Shown piece after piece: positions 37,601 through 45,862 of a DNA stretch of 64,000 nt; positions within the stretch are counted from its first letter, which is position 1, and every line of letters begins with the position of its first letter. The stretch comes from Paenarthrobacter sp. JL.01a (GTDB lineage: Bacteria > Actinomycetota > Actinomycetes > Actinomycetales > Micrococcaceae), in contig NZ_CP104877.1 in NCBI RefSeq assembly GCF_025452095.1, forward strand, positions 3,410,001-3,474,000, written 5' to 3'. A program made the position numbers and the translations under genes. The notes below the pieces were generated by a model that saw only the letters and a list, made by a program, of their open reading frames with translations, was not told the origin of the DNA and made no database searches.

Positions 37601-37737
37601 TTTGAGTTGTTGTTTTCCGGGGTTCTGTCCTTACGTTCGGTCCGTGTCCTGGCCAGGGGTCTGGCCTGCACTTCGATGGTCTTGGGGCGCTGGGGCCCAT
37701 CCAACGATGGGGTACTGCTAATGGCCATCGATGGCAT
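34618..37737 (-). CDS. Flippase fused to GT39/PMT-type glycosyltransferase
   Basis: 1039 residues. Residues about 45-500 form a 12-14-span oligosaccharide flippase of the PST/MATE type (NSGFLAISAAVVGAVSYACTLLMATML, LPLSHVVAVHPEG). A basic linker rich in Arg (about 500-530, RLRRRRRRVGR) leads into a second membrane domain (about 545-900) of the GT39/ArnT type, with WVDE at 567-570 as the expected catalytic acidic motif, then a periplasmic-type C-terminal tail (about 930-1039). Both activities normally come from separate genes; fusion suggests coupling of lipid-linked sugar export with transfer. Start 37737 overlaps the upstream GT stop; 37728 is alternative. Confidence 0.88.
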   Translation of the reverse strand: MPSMAISSTPSLDGPQRPKTIEVQARPLARTRTERKDRTPENNNSKVARNSGFLAISAAVVGAVSYACTLLMATMLETTEYTHFAAAAMILGVVGIVANALVPLPLSHVVAVHPEGSEERRSGMAFSVYVSGLVGLAAAIVTGGVTLAVATPALAGAVALAALAIFVANAPAGWLQGELRFTWYAVSTIGEVGLRFIFSLLVICLAWGAGGAVLGFVAGCLAPLVVPWSFYRDLRWRPRVLLEKWRWSETSDIALVLCVVSVLVGIDVVVVGYLDGGSTAAAGFQALATIAKGPVYVAAGTALVAFPLLRTPGVRTAEVLAASFASFAQLAVVAFAIIATAPPLMAGLLIPQKYHGSLGLLPWLAASGLGYAVLMVLSTVLLALRAYRRCQLGLALACVLVIGGLWAGWELNAVAGMAVGTAIGAVAAGLVMAALAGPILATARPGKGSGRFAVAATALIVILAVAAHLQPFVWLALAIVSGVAVLAHQRGLLPHRNDFRLRRRRRRVGRAAPGTGRRSKTKSPAPLIQVPAWVGTAATSTSVAFIVVVAAALGVRALGVERSFELWVDEMLYVRLGESMTNGGFPTLPDGPFFLHPPGYFMLEAIVVRVFGMTGDIIDVTLLMRWLNSVLGAVTVGLGFLLVHRLATNTAAWLTAVLLAFEPFVLRNNSHAFLETSAMVPALGGMLILVGARVPRNRTRWFLRLAASGLLFGYAILCKDFFFICTLAPVGAAVVWKKTLPWREALVVVVFGFVPYGTYLLVVAVNGHFADWLWAKTNGVVRMSGLEKSTGFTAEGSPSLVSRLIEQSGHFGTSYILLGLCPLVGLLLCFSRHPSRRLVGLGGLALGVAGIYSAAFGTFEEQYGYGVMVAGVLCSVLVVVEFKERYPRMRKALGIVSVVFVVATMMLGLRTELTPDDGFPRANEWIQANLPANARVSVTNSTGQFAYMDDPRFGIWPSAPLMQENGVSYILTQSTPTSQGYGYANPTMLAWLKQHATPMITTLGPTNGETTIWFVDPADLESAALANIGEPSKSYGTER

Positions 37738-39160
37738 CAGCAGGAATAGGCATGCTTTCCGGTCCGGCCAGGAGGGCAGTGCGGTCTGCCTGGCGCAGTT
37801 CGGCAGTGGCTACTCCAATGTTTTGCAAGGCTGCGAAAGCCTCGAATTCATCGCGTCCCTTCATCAGCACGGCAACATGCCCGTCGTCGATCAGGGCTAC
37901 TTCGTCTGTGGGCCGCAGAATGCTCCGGAGGGGCGCGCCGTCGGGCAATTCGAACCTCACCAAGGTGGAAAGATCCGAGTGGCCGGCGAGGGGATCCCCG
38001 CCGTCCTTTCGCAACTTGCCCTCCTCCAGCAGCACCCCGGTGAGCAGCCTGGTACTGCGTTCCCAGGTAAAGCAACGAGCCCATTCCCGGCACTGCGCCG
38101 CGATGTCCGCAGCGATGCCGGGCTTTGCTAGCTCCGTGATGGCGTCGGCCAGGGCACCGCCCAGTTCACGGGGGCTGTCCACCAGCCAGCCCGTTCTGCC
38201 ATCCACCACAGAATCGCGTATGCCGGGAACCCGGAGTGCCAAACACGGAACTCCCCACGCAGCCGCTTCAATCACCGAGCACCCCCAGCCTTCGGAAGCG
38301 GATGTGGACGCTGTCAGCCAAGCCCTGCCGAGTATCAGGTCGCGGACTTCATTTGGCTGGTAGCCGTGGAACGTCACGGCGTGCCCAAGGCCAAGGTCCA
38401 TGGCGAGCTGTTGCAGGCGTGCCCGTTCCGGCCCGTCACCGACGATGTCCAGCTGCAGGCGTGGAACACTCCGCGCCGCAACGGCGAACTGCCCCAGCAG
38501 GAGGTCCAACCGCTTGTGAGGTACTAAACGACTGACGACGGCGATGTTCGGCGAAGACGTTCTGGTCCCCACTTTTCGGGGGATATCAATGGTGCCGTTG
38601 GGCACCACGTGGACCGGACCGCCAAAGCCCAGTTTCCGTAGTTCCAGCCTCGTGGAGGGTGACACCGCCACGATGGCACGCTGTCCGTAAACGCGTTTGG
38701 CACCCGTGTTTTCCAGGAACCGGCCGACCGCTGCCATGGGTGGAGAGAAACGGGAGCGGAACTGATCCTGATGGACGTGGTGCACCACTTGGACAATCGG
38801 AACGTCCTTGGGGAGGAACAGCGGGGAGAAGAACGGAATCCCGTTCTGACAGTCCACCACGGCATCGAACCGGACATTGCTGCGCATAAGCCGGAGCGCG
38901 GTCCTGGCGTAAATGGACAACGGACCACCTGCCCGGAGAATGCGGATACCGTCGATGACTTCCTCCGGCGACTGACCGGCGTCGCGACCCGTGAGCCACG
39001 TGACTTTGACGCCGTTCTCCACCCATCTCTTCGATATTTGGTGCATGTATTGCTCGGCACCGCCGGCGTGGGAGTGCTGGACATCGCGCCAGTTCAGCAC
39101 CAGCACATGCTTCCCGGCCAGCCGGCCGGGAGCGTTCAGATCGGGCAGTACGAACGTCAT
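37718..39160 (-). CDS. GT4-family glycosyltransferase with C-terminal extension
   Basis: 480 residues from ATG 39160 (overlaps the upstream GT2 stop as ATGA). GT-B fold: HSHAGGAEQYMHQISKRWVENG, VVSRLVPHKRLDLLL, IVGDGPERARL, and SEGWGCSVIEAAAWGVPCLAL (donor site Glu). After the GT domain, about 85 extra residues (from DLSTLVRFELPDGAPLRS) form a separate small domain of unknown function. It overlaps the flippase fusion start by 20 bases, so translation is tightly coupled. Confidence 0.93.
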   Translation of the reverse strand: MTFVLPDLNAPGRLAGKHVLVLNWRDVQHSHAGGAEQYMHQISKRWVENGVKVTWLTGRDAGQSPEEVIDGIRILRAGGPLSIYARTALRLMRSNVRFDAVVDCQNGIPFFSPLFLPKDVPIVQVVHHVHQDQFRSRFSPPMAAVGRFLENTGAKRVYGQRAIVAVSPSTRLELRKLGFGGPVHVVPNGTIDIPRKVGTRTSSPNIAVVSRLVPHKRLDLLLGQFAVAARSVPRLQLDIVGDGPERARLQQLAMDLGLGHAVTFHGYQPNEVRDLILGRAWLTASTSASEGWGCSVIEAAAWGVPCLALRVPGIRDSVVDGRTGWLVDSPRELGGALADAITELAKPGIAADIAAQCREWARCFTWERSTRLLTGVLLEEGKLRKDGGDPLAGHSDLSTLVRFELPDGAPLRSILRPTDEVALIDDGHVAVLMKGRDEFEAFAALQNIGVATAELRQADRTALLAGPESMPIPADAIDGH

Positions 39161-39954
39161 GGCATCGCTTTCTGGAGTTGCAGTACTGAGGCGAAGCTGG
39201 CCACGCCGTCCTGGAACGGGCGGAACGTGGACTCCGTTCCGTCCGTCCAGGCCACCGGGATTTCGACGATGCTGGCTTTGTTGTCTTGAAGCCGCAGGAG
39301 GAGTTCGACGTCGAACGCGAACCCCGTACTGCGGCACTGCACCATTGCGGCGGTCAGGGCATCACGCTCAAAGAACTTGAAGCCACACTGGGTATCCTGG
39401 ATCCCTTTGACCTTGGAACGGGTTAACACCCTGAAGGCGGTTCCACCCATCCTGCGCCCCAAATGCTGGGGCCGGACGAAGGTGGATCCCGGTGCGTGGC
39501 GCGAGGCGATGACAGCCGCCGCCCCACGTGAAAGGTGGGCCATGGTTTTAGTGAGGGTTTCCAGCGGGGTGGCGAGGTCGGCGTCAAAGAACCCGGTGAA
39601 CTTGGATGTTCCGCTGAGGAGGCCACGCCTGACCGCCGCACCCTTGCCCCGCCGGGCGCAGCCCACGACGGCGACCGGGACTCCCCCACGCTGCTCCCTG
39701 GAGATCCGGCGGACGACCGCAGCGGTCTCATCGACGCTGCCGTTGTCCACCACTACGATGCGCGAGGACCATGACTGGGCAGCCAGGAACTCCATGGTTT
39801 GGCGCAAGGTTCCGGGGATTCTCGAGGCCTCGTTGTAGGCGGGAATAATGACTTCCAAATCCACAAGGGACCGTCGCATGGAGTCGGAGTGCTGCCGGGC
39901 GTGGGGATTTCCCTTCCTGCCCGGCAGAGCACCGTGTGGATAAAACGTGACCAT
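39157..39954 (-). CDS. GT2-family glycosyltransferase (polyprenyl-phosphate type)
   Basis: 265 residues from ATG 39954 (GGAGG five bases upstream). GT-A fold with VIIPAYNEASRIPGTL, VVDNGSVDETAAVV, FFDADLATPLETL (DxD-like) and CGFKFFERDA, characteristic of dolichol/polyprenyl-phosphate sugar synthases. It lacks C-terminal membrane spans. First gene of the glycan operon; probably loads a sugar onto undecaprenyl-phosphate as donor for the GT39-type domain of the downstream fusion. Confidence 0.93.
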   Translation of the reverse strand: MVTFYPHGALPGRKGNPHARQHSDSMRRSLVDLEVIIPAYNEASRIPGTLRQTMEFLAAQSWSSRIVVVDNGSVDETAAVVRRISREQRGGVPVAVVGCARRGKGAAVRRGLLSGTSKFTGFFDADLATPLETLTKTMAHLSRGAAAVIASRHAPGSTFVRPQHLGRRMGGTAFRVLTRSKVKGIQDTQCGFKFFERDALTAAMVQCRSTGFAFDVELLLRLQDNKASIVEIPVAWTDGTESTFRPFQDGVASFASVLQLQKAMP

Positions 39955-40148
39955 CTGAACCTCCAACTTTCCGAGCACCTGACGAAATCGTGCTCGCAAT
40001 AGATGGAGTGAGGGGTCGGCTCAACTCATGACGCCAATTCAGGGTTGTAGTTTCAAGTCACAGCCAACTATCAGCTCGCCCGGTCCGGGCCCGGCGCTGT
40101 GAGCGAAATTGCTGGTTCACTGTCAGAGCAGATCTATAGAGTGGCCCC

Positions 40149-42368
40149 ATGAGCCACACTTCTTCTGCATCTGCCGCCGTTCCGGAAACTGCCCTGGAGC
40201 CGCCGGTCGCCAAGCGCGTTCCGACACGCCGTGAACACCATGGAGATGTTTTCGTGGACCACTACGAGTGGCTCCGGGACAAGGAATCTCCGGAAGTGGT
40301 GGAGCATCTCAAGGCGGAGAACGCCTACCAGGAGGCCGTGACAGCGCACCAGGAACCACTGCGCGAAGCGATATTCCAGGAGATCAAGGGCCGCACCCAG
40401 GAAACGGATCTGTCCGTGCCCGGGCGCAAGGACGGCTGGTGGTATTACAGCCGCTCGGTTGAGGGCAAGGAGTACAGCATCCAGTGCCGCGTGCGTGCGC
40501 AGGATACCGGCGATCGAGTAGCGGACTGGACGCCTCCGGCTGTTGAGCCGGGTGTCGCTATCGATGGCGAGGAAGTGCTCCTGGACGGCAACACCGAGGC
40601 CGAAGGACAGCCGTTCTTCAGCGTGGGTGGCGCCGCAGTGACCATGGACGGAAACCTCTACGCCTACGCTGTGGACAACGCCGGCGACGAGCGCTTCACG
40701 CTGCGGATCAAAGACCTCCGTACCGGAGAACTCCTGCCGGACGTTATCGAGAACATCTTCTACGGGGTGGCCTTCTCCCCCGACGGCACCCGCCTTTTCT
40801 ACACTGTGGTGGACGAGTCCTGGCGGCCGTACCAGGTGAAGTCCCACGTACTGGGCACGCCCGTCACCGAGGATGAGGTGCTTTACCAGGAGGACGACGT
40901 CGCCATGTGGCTGGGCTTCGACCTCGCTTCCGACCGCCGCCACCTGGTGCTCAGCATCGGCTGCTCGGAATTCAGCGAGACCCGACTGCTTCGCTTTGAC
41001 GACTACGAAGCGGGCCTCACCACGGTCATCTCCCGGGATGAACGGATCCTGTATGAGGCCGAGCCCTTCCTCCTCAACGGTCGCGAGACCCTGCTCCTGA
41101 CCCACAACAAGGACGCCATCAACTCTATGGTGAGCCTGGTCGAGCCGGAAGAACTGGCCAAGCCGCTGTCCGGGCAGCAGTGGAGGACCGTCGTCGCGCA
41201 TTCAGACGAGGTGCGCGTCAACGGCGCCGGAGTCACCTCCACGCACATGGTGCTGTCCATCAGGAAGGACACGATCGAGCGCGTGCAGGTGCTGCCGCTC
41301 GCCGGTCTAGGGACTGCCGCCCAGGGTGCGCCCGTCGAGCCTGCCTTCGATGAAGAGCTGTACACAGCGGGTGTTTCCGGCTCCGACTACGAGGCCCCCG
41401 TGATCCGCATTGGCTACACCTCCTACTTCACGCCGTCGCGCGTCTACGACTTCGTGCTGCCCACTTCGGAACTGCCCGCCGGCGACTTGCTCCTGCGCAA
41501 GGAGAGCCCGGTGTTGGGCGGGTACTCGCCATCGGATTACGTGGCCACCCGTGAGTGGGCGACGGCCGACGACGGCACCCGGGTTCCGCTGTCAGTGCTG
41601 CGGCACGCTTCTGTCCAGCAAGACGGGACCGGAGCGGGCCTGGTGTACGGGTACGGCTCCTACGAAGTGAGCATGGACCCCGGCTTCGGGGTGGCCCGGC
41701 TGTCCCTGTTGGACCGCGGAATCGTCATGGTGATTGCGCACATCCGTGGTGGTGGCGAACTCGGCCGGCACTGGTACGAGGATGGGAAGAAGCTCACCAA
41801 GAGGAACACGTTTACGGACTTCATCGCGGCCACTGACTGGCTGGCAGGCTCCGGCTGGGTCTCGCCGGACCGAATTGCTGCCATGGGCGGTTCGGCCGGT
41901 GGCCTCCTCATGGGCGCCATTGCCAACCTGGCGCCGGAAAAGTACGCGGCCGTAGTGGCACAGGTCCCGTTCGTGGACGCTTTGACTACCATCCTGGATC
42001 CGGAGCTGCCGCTGTCGGCATTGGAATGGGAGGAATGGGGAAATCCCATCACCGACCCCGAAGCGTATGCGTACATGAAGTCGTACACGCCGTACGAGAA
42101 TGTGCGCTCTGTGGCCTACCCCAAGATCGCCGCGGTAACGTCCTTCAACGACACCAGGGTTCTTTACGTGGAGCCTGCAAAGTGGGTCCAGGCGCTGCGT
42201 GCGGAATCGACAGGCAGCGAGCCGATCGTCATGAAGATCGAGATGGACGGCGGCCACGGTGGCGCTTCCGGACGCTACGTCCAGTGGCGCGAGCGGGCCT
42301 GGGATTACGCGTTCGTGGCGGACTCCCTCGGAGCCACGGAACTCCTTCCCGGGGCGGGCCTCAAGTAA
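40149..42368 (+). CDS. S9 prolyl-oligopeptidase family peptidase (oligopeptidase B-like)
   Basis: 739 residues. N-terminal beta-propeller (about 80-430) and C-terminal alpha/beta hydrolase. Catalytic Ser 582 in GGSAGG, the Asp in FNDTRV and His 703 in DGGHGG are in place. The acidic pocket that makes oligopeptidase B prefer Arg/Lys is suggested by the family-type sequence PLSALEWEEWGNP. No signal peptide; cytosolic peptide degradation. Terminated by a shared 24-bp hairpin. Confidence 0.95.
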   Translation: MSHTSSASAAVPETALEPPVAKRVPTRREHHGDVFVDHYEWLRDKESPEVVEHLKAENAYQEAVTAHQEPLREAIFQEIKGRTQETDLSVPGRKDGWWYYSRSVEGKEYSIQCRVRAQDTGDRVADWTPPAVEPGVAIDGEEVLLDGNTEAEGQPFFSVGGAAVTMDGNLYAYAVDNAGDERFTLRIKDLRTGELLPDVIENIFYGVAFSPDGTRLFYTVVDESWRPYQVKSHVLGTPVTEDEVLYQEDDVAMWLGFDLASDRRHLVLSIGCSEFSETRLLRFDDYEAGLTTVISRDERILYEAEPFLLNGRETLLLTHNKDAINSMVSLVEPEELAKPLSGQQWRTVVAHSDEVRVNGAGVTSTHMVLSIRKDTIERVQVLPLAGLGTAAQGAPVEPAFDEELYTAGVSGSDYEAPVIRIGYTSYFTPSRVYDFVLPTSELPAGDLLLRKESPVLGGYSPSDYVATREWATADDGTRVPLSVLRHASVQQDGTGAGLVYGYGSYEVSMDPGFGVARLSLLDRGIVMVIAHIRGGGELGRHWYEDGKKLTKRNTFTDFIAATDWLAGSGWVSPDRIAAMGGSAGGLLMGAIANLAPEKYAAVVAQVPFVDALTTILDPELPLSALEWEEWGNPITDPEAYAYMKSYTPYENVRSVAYPKIAAVTSFNDTRVLYVEPAKWVQALRAESTGSEPIVMKIEMDGGHGGASGRYVQWRERAWDYAFVADSLGATELLPGAGLK

Positions 42369-42380
42369 CCGCCCCGCCTC

Positions 42381-42448
42381 ACCCAACTGGGGGACAGATA
42401 ACGTCGCTCTGAGCCGCCAGTGGAACGTTATCTGTCCCCTAGTTGGGT
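42381..42448. terminator. Bidirectional terminator, 24-bp near-perfect stem
   Basis: ACCCAACTGGGGGACAGATA with the rest of the arm (42381-42404) pairs with 42425-42448 across 24 bases with one G-U wobble. It separates the convergent peptidase and methyltransferase genes; the right arm abuts the methyltransferase stop. Confidence 0.85.
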
Positions 42449-43251
42449 CAGCGGGCGCGGAGGATGGCGTAATAGCCGGGGATGATGTCGGGGTCCGAGG
42501 GGTTGCTCAGTGGCCGGGTTTCGATGTTCGTCGCGCCGTCCTCCACAAGGTTCCAGTCCGACGTCGGGAATGCCTTGGCGCGTTGCGCGGCACCAAAGTG
42601 CCCGGGCATCGGCAAGCCTCGGATGGCCCACTCAAGTGGCGCCGGGATTGACTTCCGGGTGGCGCCGAGGTGAGTGACATAGTCCACGGGCGTTCCCCGG
42701 AAATTGGTCTCAGCCAGGAACACGCCGCCACGACGTCCGACGACGGGCAGCAGGTTCGCTGCCAGGGCCGCACGTCCGCTGCGGTCCAGTACGTGCAGCA
42801 CGCCGCGGATAAAGATGTTGGCGTCGCCCGTCCAGCCGGCATCGGCCAAGGCCTTTGCCACGGTCCCCGGAGCGTCAGGCGAGGTCATGTCGCACACGGC
42901 AAACGCCGTCGAGGGAACATCAGCCGACTCCATACGTGCGCGTTCCACCGCGTTGGCCGCGTAGTCCAGTCCCAGTGCCAGCGGGAAATGTTCCGCGAGG
43001 AGCCGGGTGAAGCTGCCATTTCCGCATCCCACGTCGACTATGGGAAGGGATGGGTCCAGCTGTGCCAGCTTGGGGAGGTAGCCCTTCAATTCGTTGTCGC
43101 TTCCCGAGTCCCACAAAACGTCGCCGGTGGCACCCGTTGAGCGCACGTTGCCCCAGTATTGGTCCCACGCGGTGAGTGGATCCTTGGGCGCGGCGGCCGA
43201 GAGCTTGATGAGGCGTGGGATCAGCAGGTACTTCCTCAGCGCGGAGAACAT
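42448..43251 (-). CDS. SAM-dependent methyltransferase
   Basis: 267 residues. Class I motif I VDVGCGNGSFTRLL (about residues 71-84), motif II-like acidic LGLDYAANAV, and later GVFLAETNF. The first ~45 residues (KYLLIPRLIKLSAAAPKDP) are a helix-rich extension. Closest in style to thiopurine/UbiE-like small-molecule methyltransferases. The substrate is unknown. Convergent with the peptidase. Confidence 0.88.
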   Translation of the reverse strand: MFSALRKYLLIPRLIKLSAAAPKDPLTAWDQYWGNVRSTGATGDVLWDSGSDNELKGYLPKLAQLDPSLPIVDVGCGNGSFTRLLAEHFPLALGLDYAANAVERARMESADVPSTAFAVCDMTSPDAPGTVAKALADAGWTGDANIFIRGVLHVLDRSGRAALAANLLPVVGRRGGVFLAETNFRGTPVDYVTHLGATRKSIPAPLEWAIRGLPMPGHFGAAQRAKAFPTSDWNLVEDGATNIETRPLSNPSDPDIIPGYYAILRAR

Positions 43252-43270
43252 CCTCCAAATATAAGGGGCT

Positions 43271-43654
43271 TCAGCTTTGTCCCAGCCACTCCAAGGCTTC
43301 CGTTTCGGAGGTGAAGAATTTGGTAGGGCATGGAGGCTTCATAATGCCCAGGAAGAAGTTCGCAATGACGCGGTCCACGGGAGACGAACCCCAGAGGGCT
43401 ATCCGGTTGGCCTGGCACGGCTTCGCGAAAACCGACCTCGCACCACGGGTGACGTCGTCGGTCGTGGCCATGTCCACGATCATGGGGTGGCGTTCGGGCC
43501 CGCACAGCTCGTTGACCCGGTCCATGGCGCGTTGGGCGTCGGATTCCTTGATCCGGGCGCCCCGGGGCCAGGTCAGGCGCAAAATCCCGGACTCTTCGAG
43601 GTCCAACTGAAACGTCACCTGCTGGTGATCCTGCGGTGTGGTTGGGTGGTCCAC
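43271..43654 (-). CDS. STAS-like (SpoIIAA-type) domain protein
   Basis: 127 residues with alternating beta-strands and helices: VTFQLDLEESGILRLTWPRG, MIVDMATTDDVTRGARSV, NRIALWGSSPVDRVIANFFLG, KFFTSETEALEWL. This is the architecture of STAS/SpoIIAA-like and DUF7793-type single-domain proteins, but no phosphorylatable Ser in the usual spot is certain. It is divergent from the sensor kinase at 43857, suggesting a shared signalling module. Confidence 0.75.
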   Translation of the reverse strand: MDHPTTPQDHQQVTFQLDLEESGILRLTWPRGARIKESDAQRAMDRVNELCGPERHPMIVDMATTDDVTRGARSVFAKPCQANRIALWGSSPVDRVIANFFLGIMKPPCPTKFFTSETEALEWLGQS

Positions 43655-43856
43655 GGTGCTCCTCCTGGGATTAAGTACCGGTCACACGGCGCTGCAGTGC
43701 TTCTTCAAGGCTGTCGAATCCCTTGAACAAAGTAAAGCTGTGACGTGCGACTCATCCGGCGCATTTCCTCCGGGGCGCCCGCGCCGCGTCATGCCGCTGA
43801 TAGGGTGTTGCCACATCCGGAATTTCCATGGTGGGTGGTTGAGAGGGAGGGGCATA

Positions 43857-45497
43857 GTGGGCCAGAACGGCGCCGGCGTACAGCATTCCCTTTCCGCTGT
43901 TGTTGCGGATTCTGATGCGGACCGGCTGACGGTCGCAGCAGACGCGTTGGGTGCTGCAGGCTTCGAGGTATTCCGTGCACGGGACGCCGACGATCTGTCC
44001 TTGCAGCTCCAAGACCATAGGCCCGCGGTGATAGTGGCCGGAAGTGCCCTTGGCCAATCACTCCGCAGCCCGGGAGTCCCCGTCCTGTTGCTCCTCGGCG
44101 AAGATGAATCCGTTGACGTCAAGGCCATGGAGTCCTGGCGTGTGGCCGACTACGTGATTGGACCGGTACGCGGTGGGGAGATCATCCACAGGGTGAACAC
44201 GCTGATCCGCCGCTCCTTGGAACGGGATCGTTCCCGGGGCGAGGTCGAGGCCTTGCGTGAGAGCCTGCGCAGCGTCTCATCGGCGGTCCGCGAAACCAAC
44301 GATCCCCAGCAGATCGCAGACCGCGTTGTCCGTGGTTTCGGCGAAGCCCTGGGCGTGGACCACGTGTGGTTCGCGACATTCCAGGACGAACGGGTCCCCA
44401 GCATCCGTGCCCAGTGGAGCCGCGATGGCCTCCCCATGCTTCCGACCCGACTCGGCGACAGTGGAAACACCATCATCGATGTGGCCAACAAACTCTGGAC
44501 AGAGGCCGATGTCCTGGCCGTGACGGACCACCGGGACGACCCCGGATCGGAGATCGCCAAGGCCCTTAAAGCATGGTCCAGCGAACTCAACCCAGTCTCC
44601 ACCGTGCTTTTACCCGTGGGCGAAGGCGCATCCGCAATGGGCATTATCCTCCTGTCCACCGTGGAGGAGCGCCACGACTGGACCCGGGCCGAAATCGCCC
44701 TCCTGCAGCACGTAGCGGGCAACGTGGCACACGGACTGATCCAAGGTCACCTCATCAGCGCGCAGCAACGGGTCCTCCATCAGCTGCGCCAACTGGACAA
44801 GGCCAAGACTGACTTCCTGGCTACCGTAAACCATGAGCTGCGCACCCCGCTGACGTCCATCACCGCCTATCTGGACATGATCCAGGATGGTTCCGGCGGC
44901 CCGGTTCCCGAGGGCATCAACAAAATGCTGGACGTCATCGGCCGCAACTCCAGCCGGCTGCGCAAGCTCATCGAGGACATGCTGACGGTGTCCATGCAGG
45001 ACGGCAGCAACCTGGACCTCAAACCCGTGGATATCGCCAAGCTCCTGCAGGTGGTGGTGGCTACGCTGCGTCCGCTCGCGGAGTCCCGCCACGTGTCCGT
45101 TTCAGTGACCGAAAGCCCTGAGGACATCGAAGTCACTGCCGATGAGGCCAAGCTGGAACAGGTCTTCACGAACATCGTGGCCAACGCCATCAAGTTCACC
45201 CCCGAAGGCGGACGCGTGGGTATCAGCAGCGCGGTGTCATCGTCGGAAGATGGCGGGAAGGCAGCGCTGGTAAAGATTGCGGACAACGGCCTGGGCATTC
45301 CGGAACACGATCTGCCCCACATCCTGACCCGGTTCTACCGTGCTTCGAATGCCACCTCGGCCGCCGTTCCAGGCAGCGGACTGGGCCTGGCGATCGCCCA
45401 CGACATCATCAGCCGGCACATGGGGCGCATGGTCTTCGACTCCACACTTGGCTCCGGGACCACAGTGTCCGTGGAGCTGCCTGTGGGCGGACCGTAG
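43857..45497 (+). CDS. Sensor histidine kinase with pseudo-receiver and GAF
   Basis: 546 residues from GTG 43857 (GAGGGAGGGG upstream). Residues about 10-125 are a receiver-like domain in which the phospho-acceptor Asp and switch Lys are replaced (RPAVIVAGSAL; DYVIGPVRG), i.e. a pseudo-receiver. Then GAF (about 150-300), HisKA with His 326 (TVNHELRTPLTS) and HATPase (about 420-545, ADNGLGIP, GSGLGLAIA). A cytosolic kinase with no partner response regulator nearby. Confidence 0.9.
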   Translation: MGQNGAGVQHSLSAVVADSDADRLTVAADALGAAGFEVFRARDADDLSLQLQDHRPAVIVAGSALGQSLRSPGVPVLLLLGEDESVDVKAMESWRVADYVIGPVRGGEIIHRVNTLIRRSLERDRSRGEVEALRESLRSVSSAVRETNDPQQIADRVVRGFGEALGVDHVWFATFQDERVPSIRAQWSRDGLPMLPTRLGDSGNTIIDVANKLWTEADVLAVTDHRDDPGSEIAKALKAWSSELNPVSTVLLPVGEGASAMGIILLSTVEERHDWTRAEIALLQHVAGNVAHGLIQGHLISAQQRVLHQLRQLDKAKTDFLATVNHELRTPLTSITAYLDMIQDGSGGPVPEGINKMLDVIGRNSSRLRKLIEDMLTVSMQDGSNLDLKPVDIAKLLQVVVATLRPLAESRHVSVSVTESPEDIEVTADEAKLEQVFTNIVANAIKFTPEGGRVGISSAVSSSEDGGKAALVKIADNGLGIPEHDLPHILTRFYRASNATSAAVPGSGLGLAIAHDIISRHMGRMVFDSTLGSGTTVSVELPVGGP

Positions 45498-45582
45498 GCT
45501 TCGGATGCTTGTGACAGGCCTGTCAATGTCCGCTCCCGGCCTCACCCGGGAAGTCACTAATGCGCGACACAATCAGAAACAA

Positions 45583-45620
45583 AAATTGATGCCCCGGGCT
45601 GCGGCCCGGGGCATCAATTT
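45583..45620. terminator. Strong bidirectional terminator, 17-bp perfect stem
   Basis: AAATTGATGCCCCGGGC (45583-45599) pairs with 45604-45620 across a four-base loop. Poly-A before and poly-T after make it effective for both the kinase gene (+) and the small peptide gene (-). Confidence 0.9.
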
Positions 45621-45654
45621 CATGTCAAGTGGCCTTGAGAGGCTCCCCCAATGT

Positions 45655-45825
45655 TTAGTTCGGCCACCACCCGATGCTGGTGGTGTTCGTCTTCGTAGTG
45701 GTGGTGCTGTTCGGCCACCAGCCGATTGCCGTGCTGTCCTGGGAAGGCTCGGCGTTTGCCGGAGCAGCGAATCCCGTTACTGCCAGAACCGCTGCCATGA
45801 GCAGGGTTGCCGCAAATTTTTTCAT
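45655..45825 (-). CDS. Small secreted peptide with duplicated IGWWPN motif
   Basis: 56 residues. The N terminus MKKFAATLLMAAVLAVTGFA is a Sec signal peptide, with cleavage predicted after APANA. The mature ~31 residues are two copies of IGWWPN (34-39 and 51-56) separated by a Thr/Ser/Asn linker (STTTTKTNTTS). Own terminator downstream, GAAAGGG-type ribosome-binding site. Divergent from the TPR/GGDEF-EAL operon. No family recognised. Trp-Trp-Pro duplication suggests a secreted signal, toxin or wall-binding peptide; its function is unknown. Confidence 0.8.
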   Translation of the reverse strand: MKKFAATLLMAAVLAVTGFAAPANAEPSQDSTAIGWWPNSTTTTKTNTTSIGWWPN

Positions 45826-45862
45826 CCGCTATGCCCTTTCGTACTGATGCGAATTATTGGTT

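Noticed and set aside
42381..42448. Possible attachment site or mobile-element end
   Set aside because: The long inverted repeat lies between convergent genes with no integrase; a terminator explains it.
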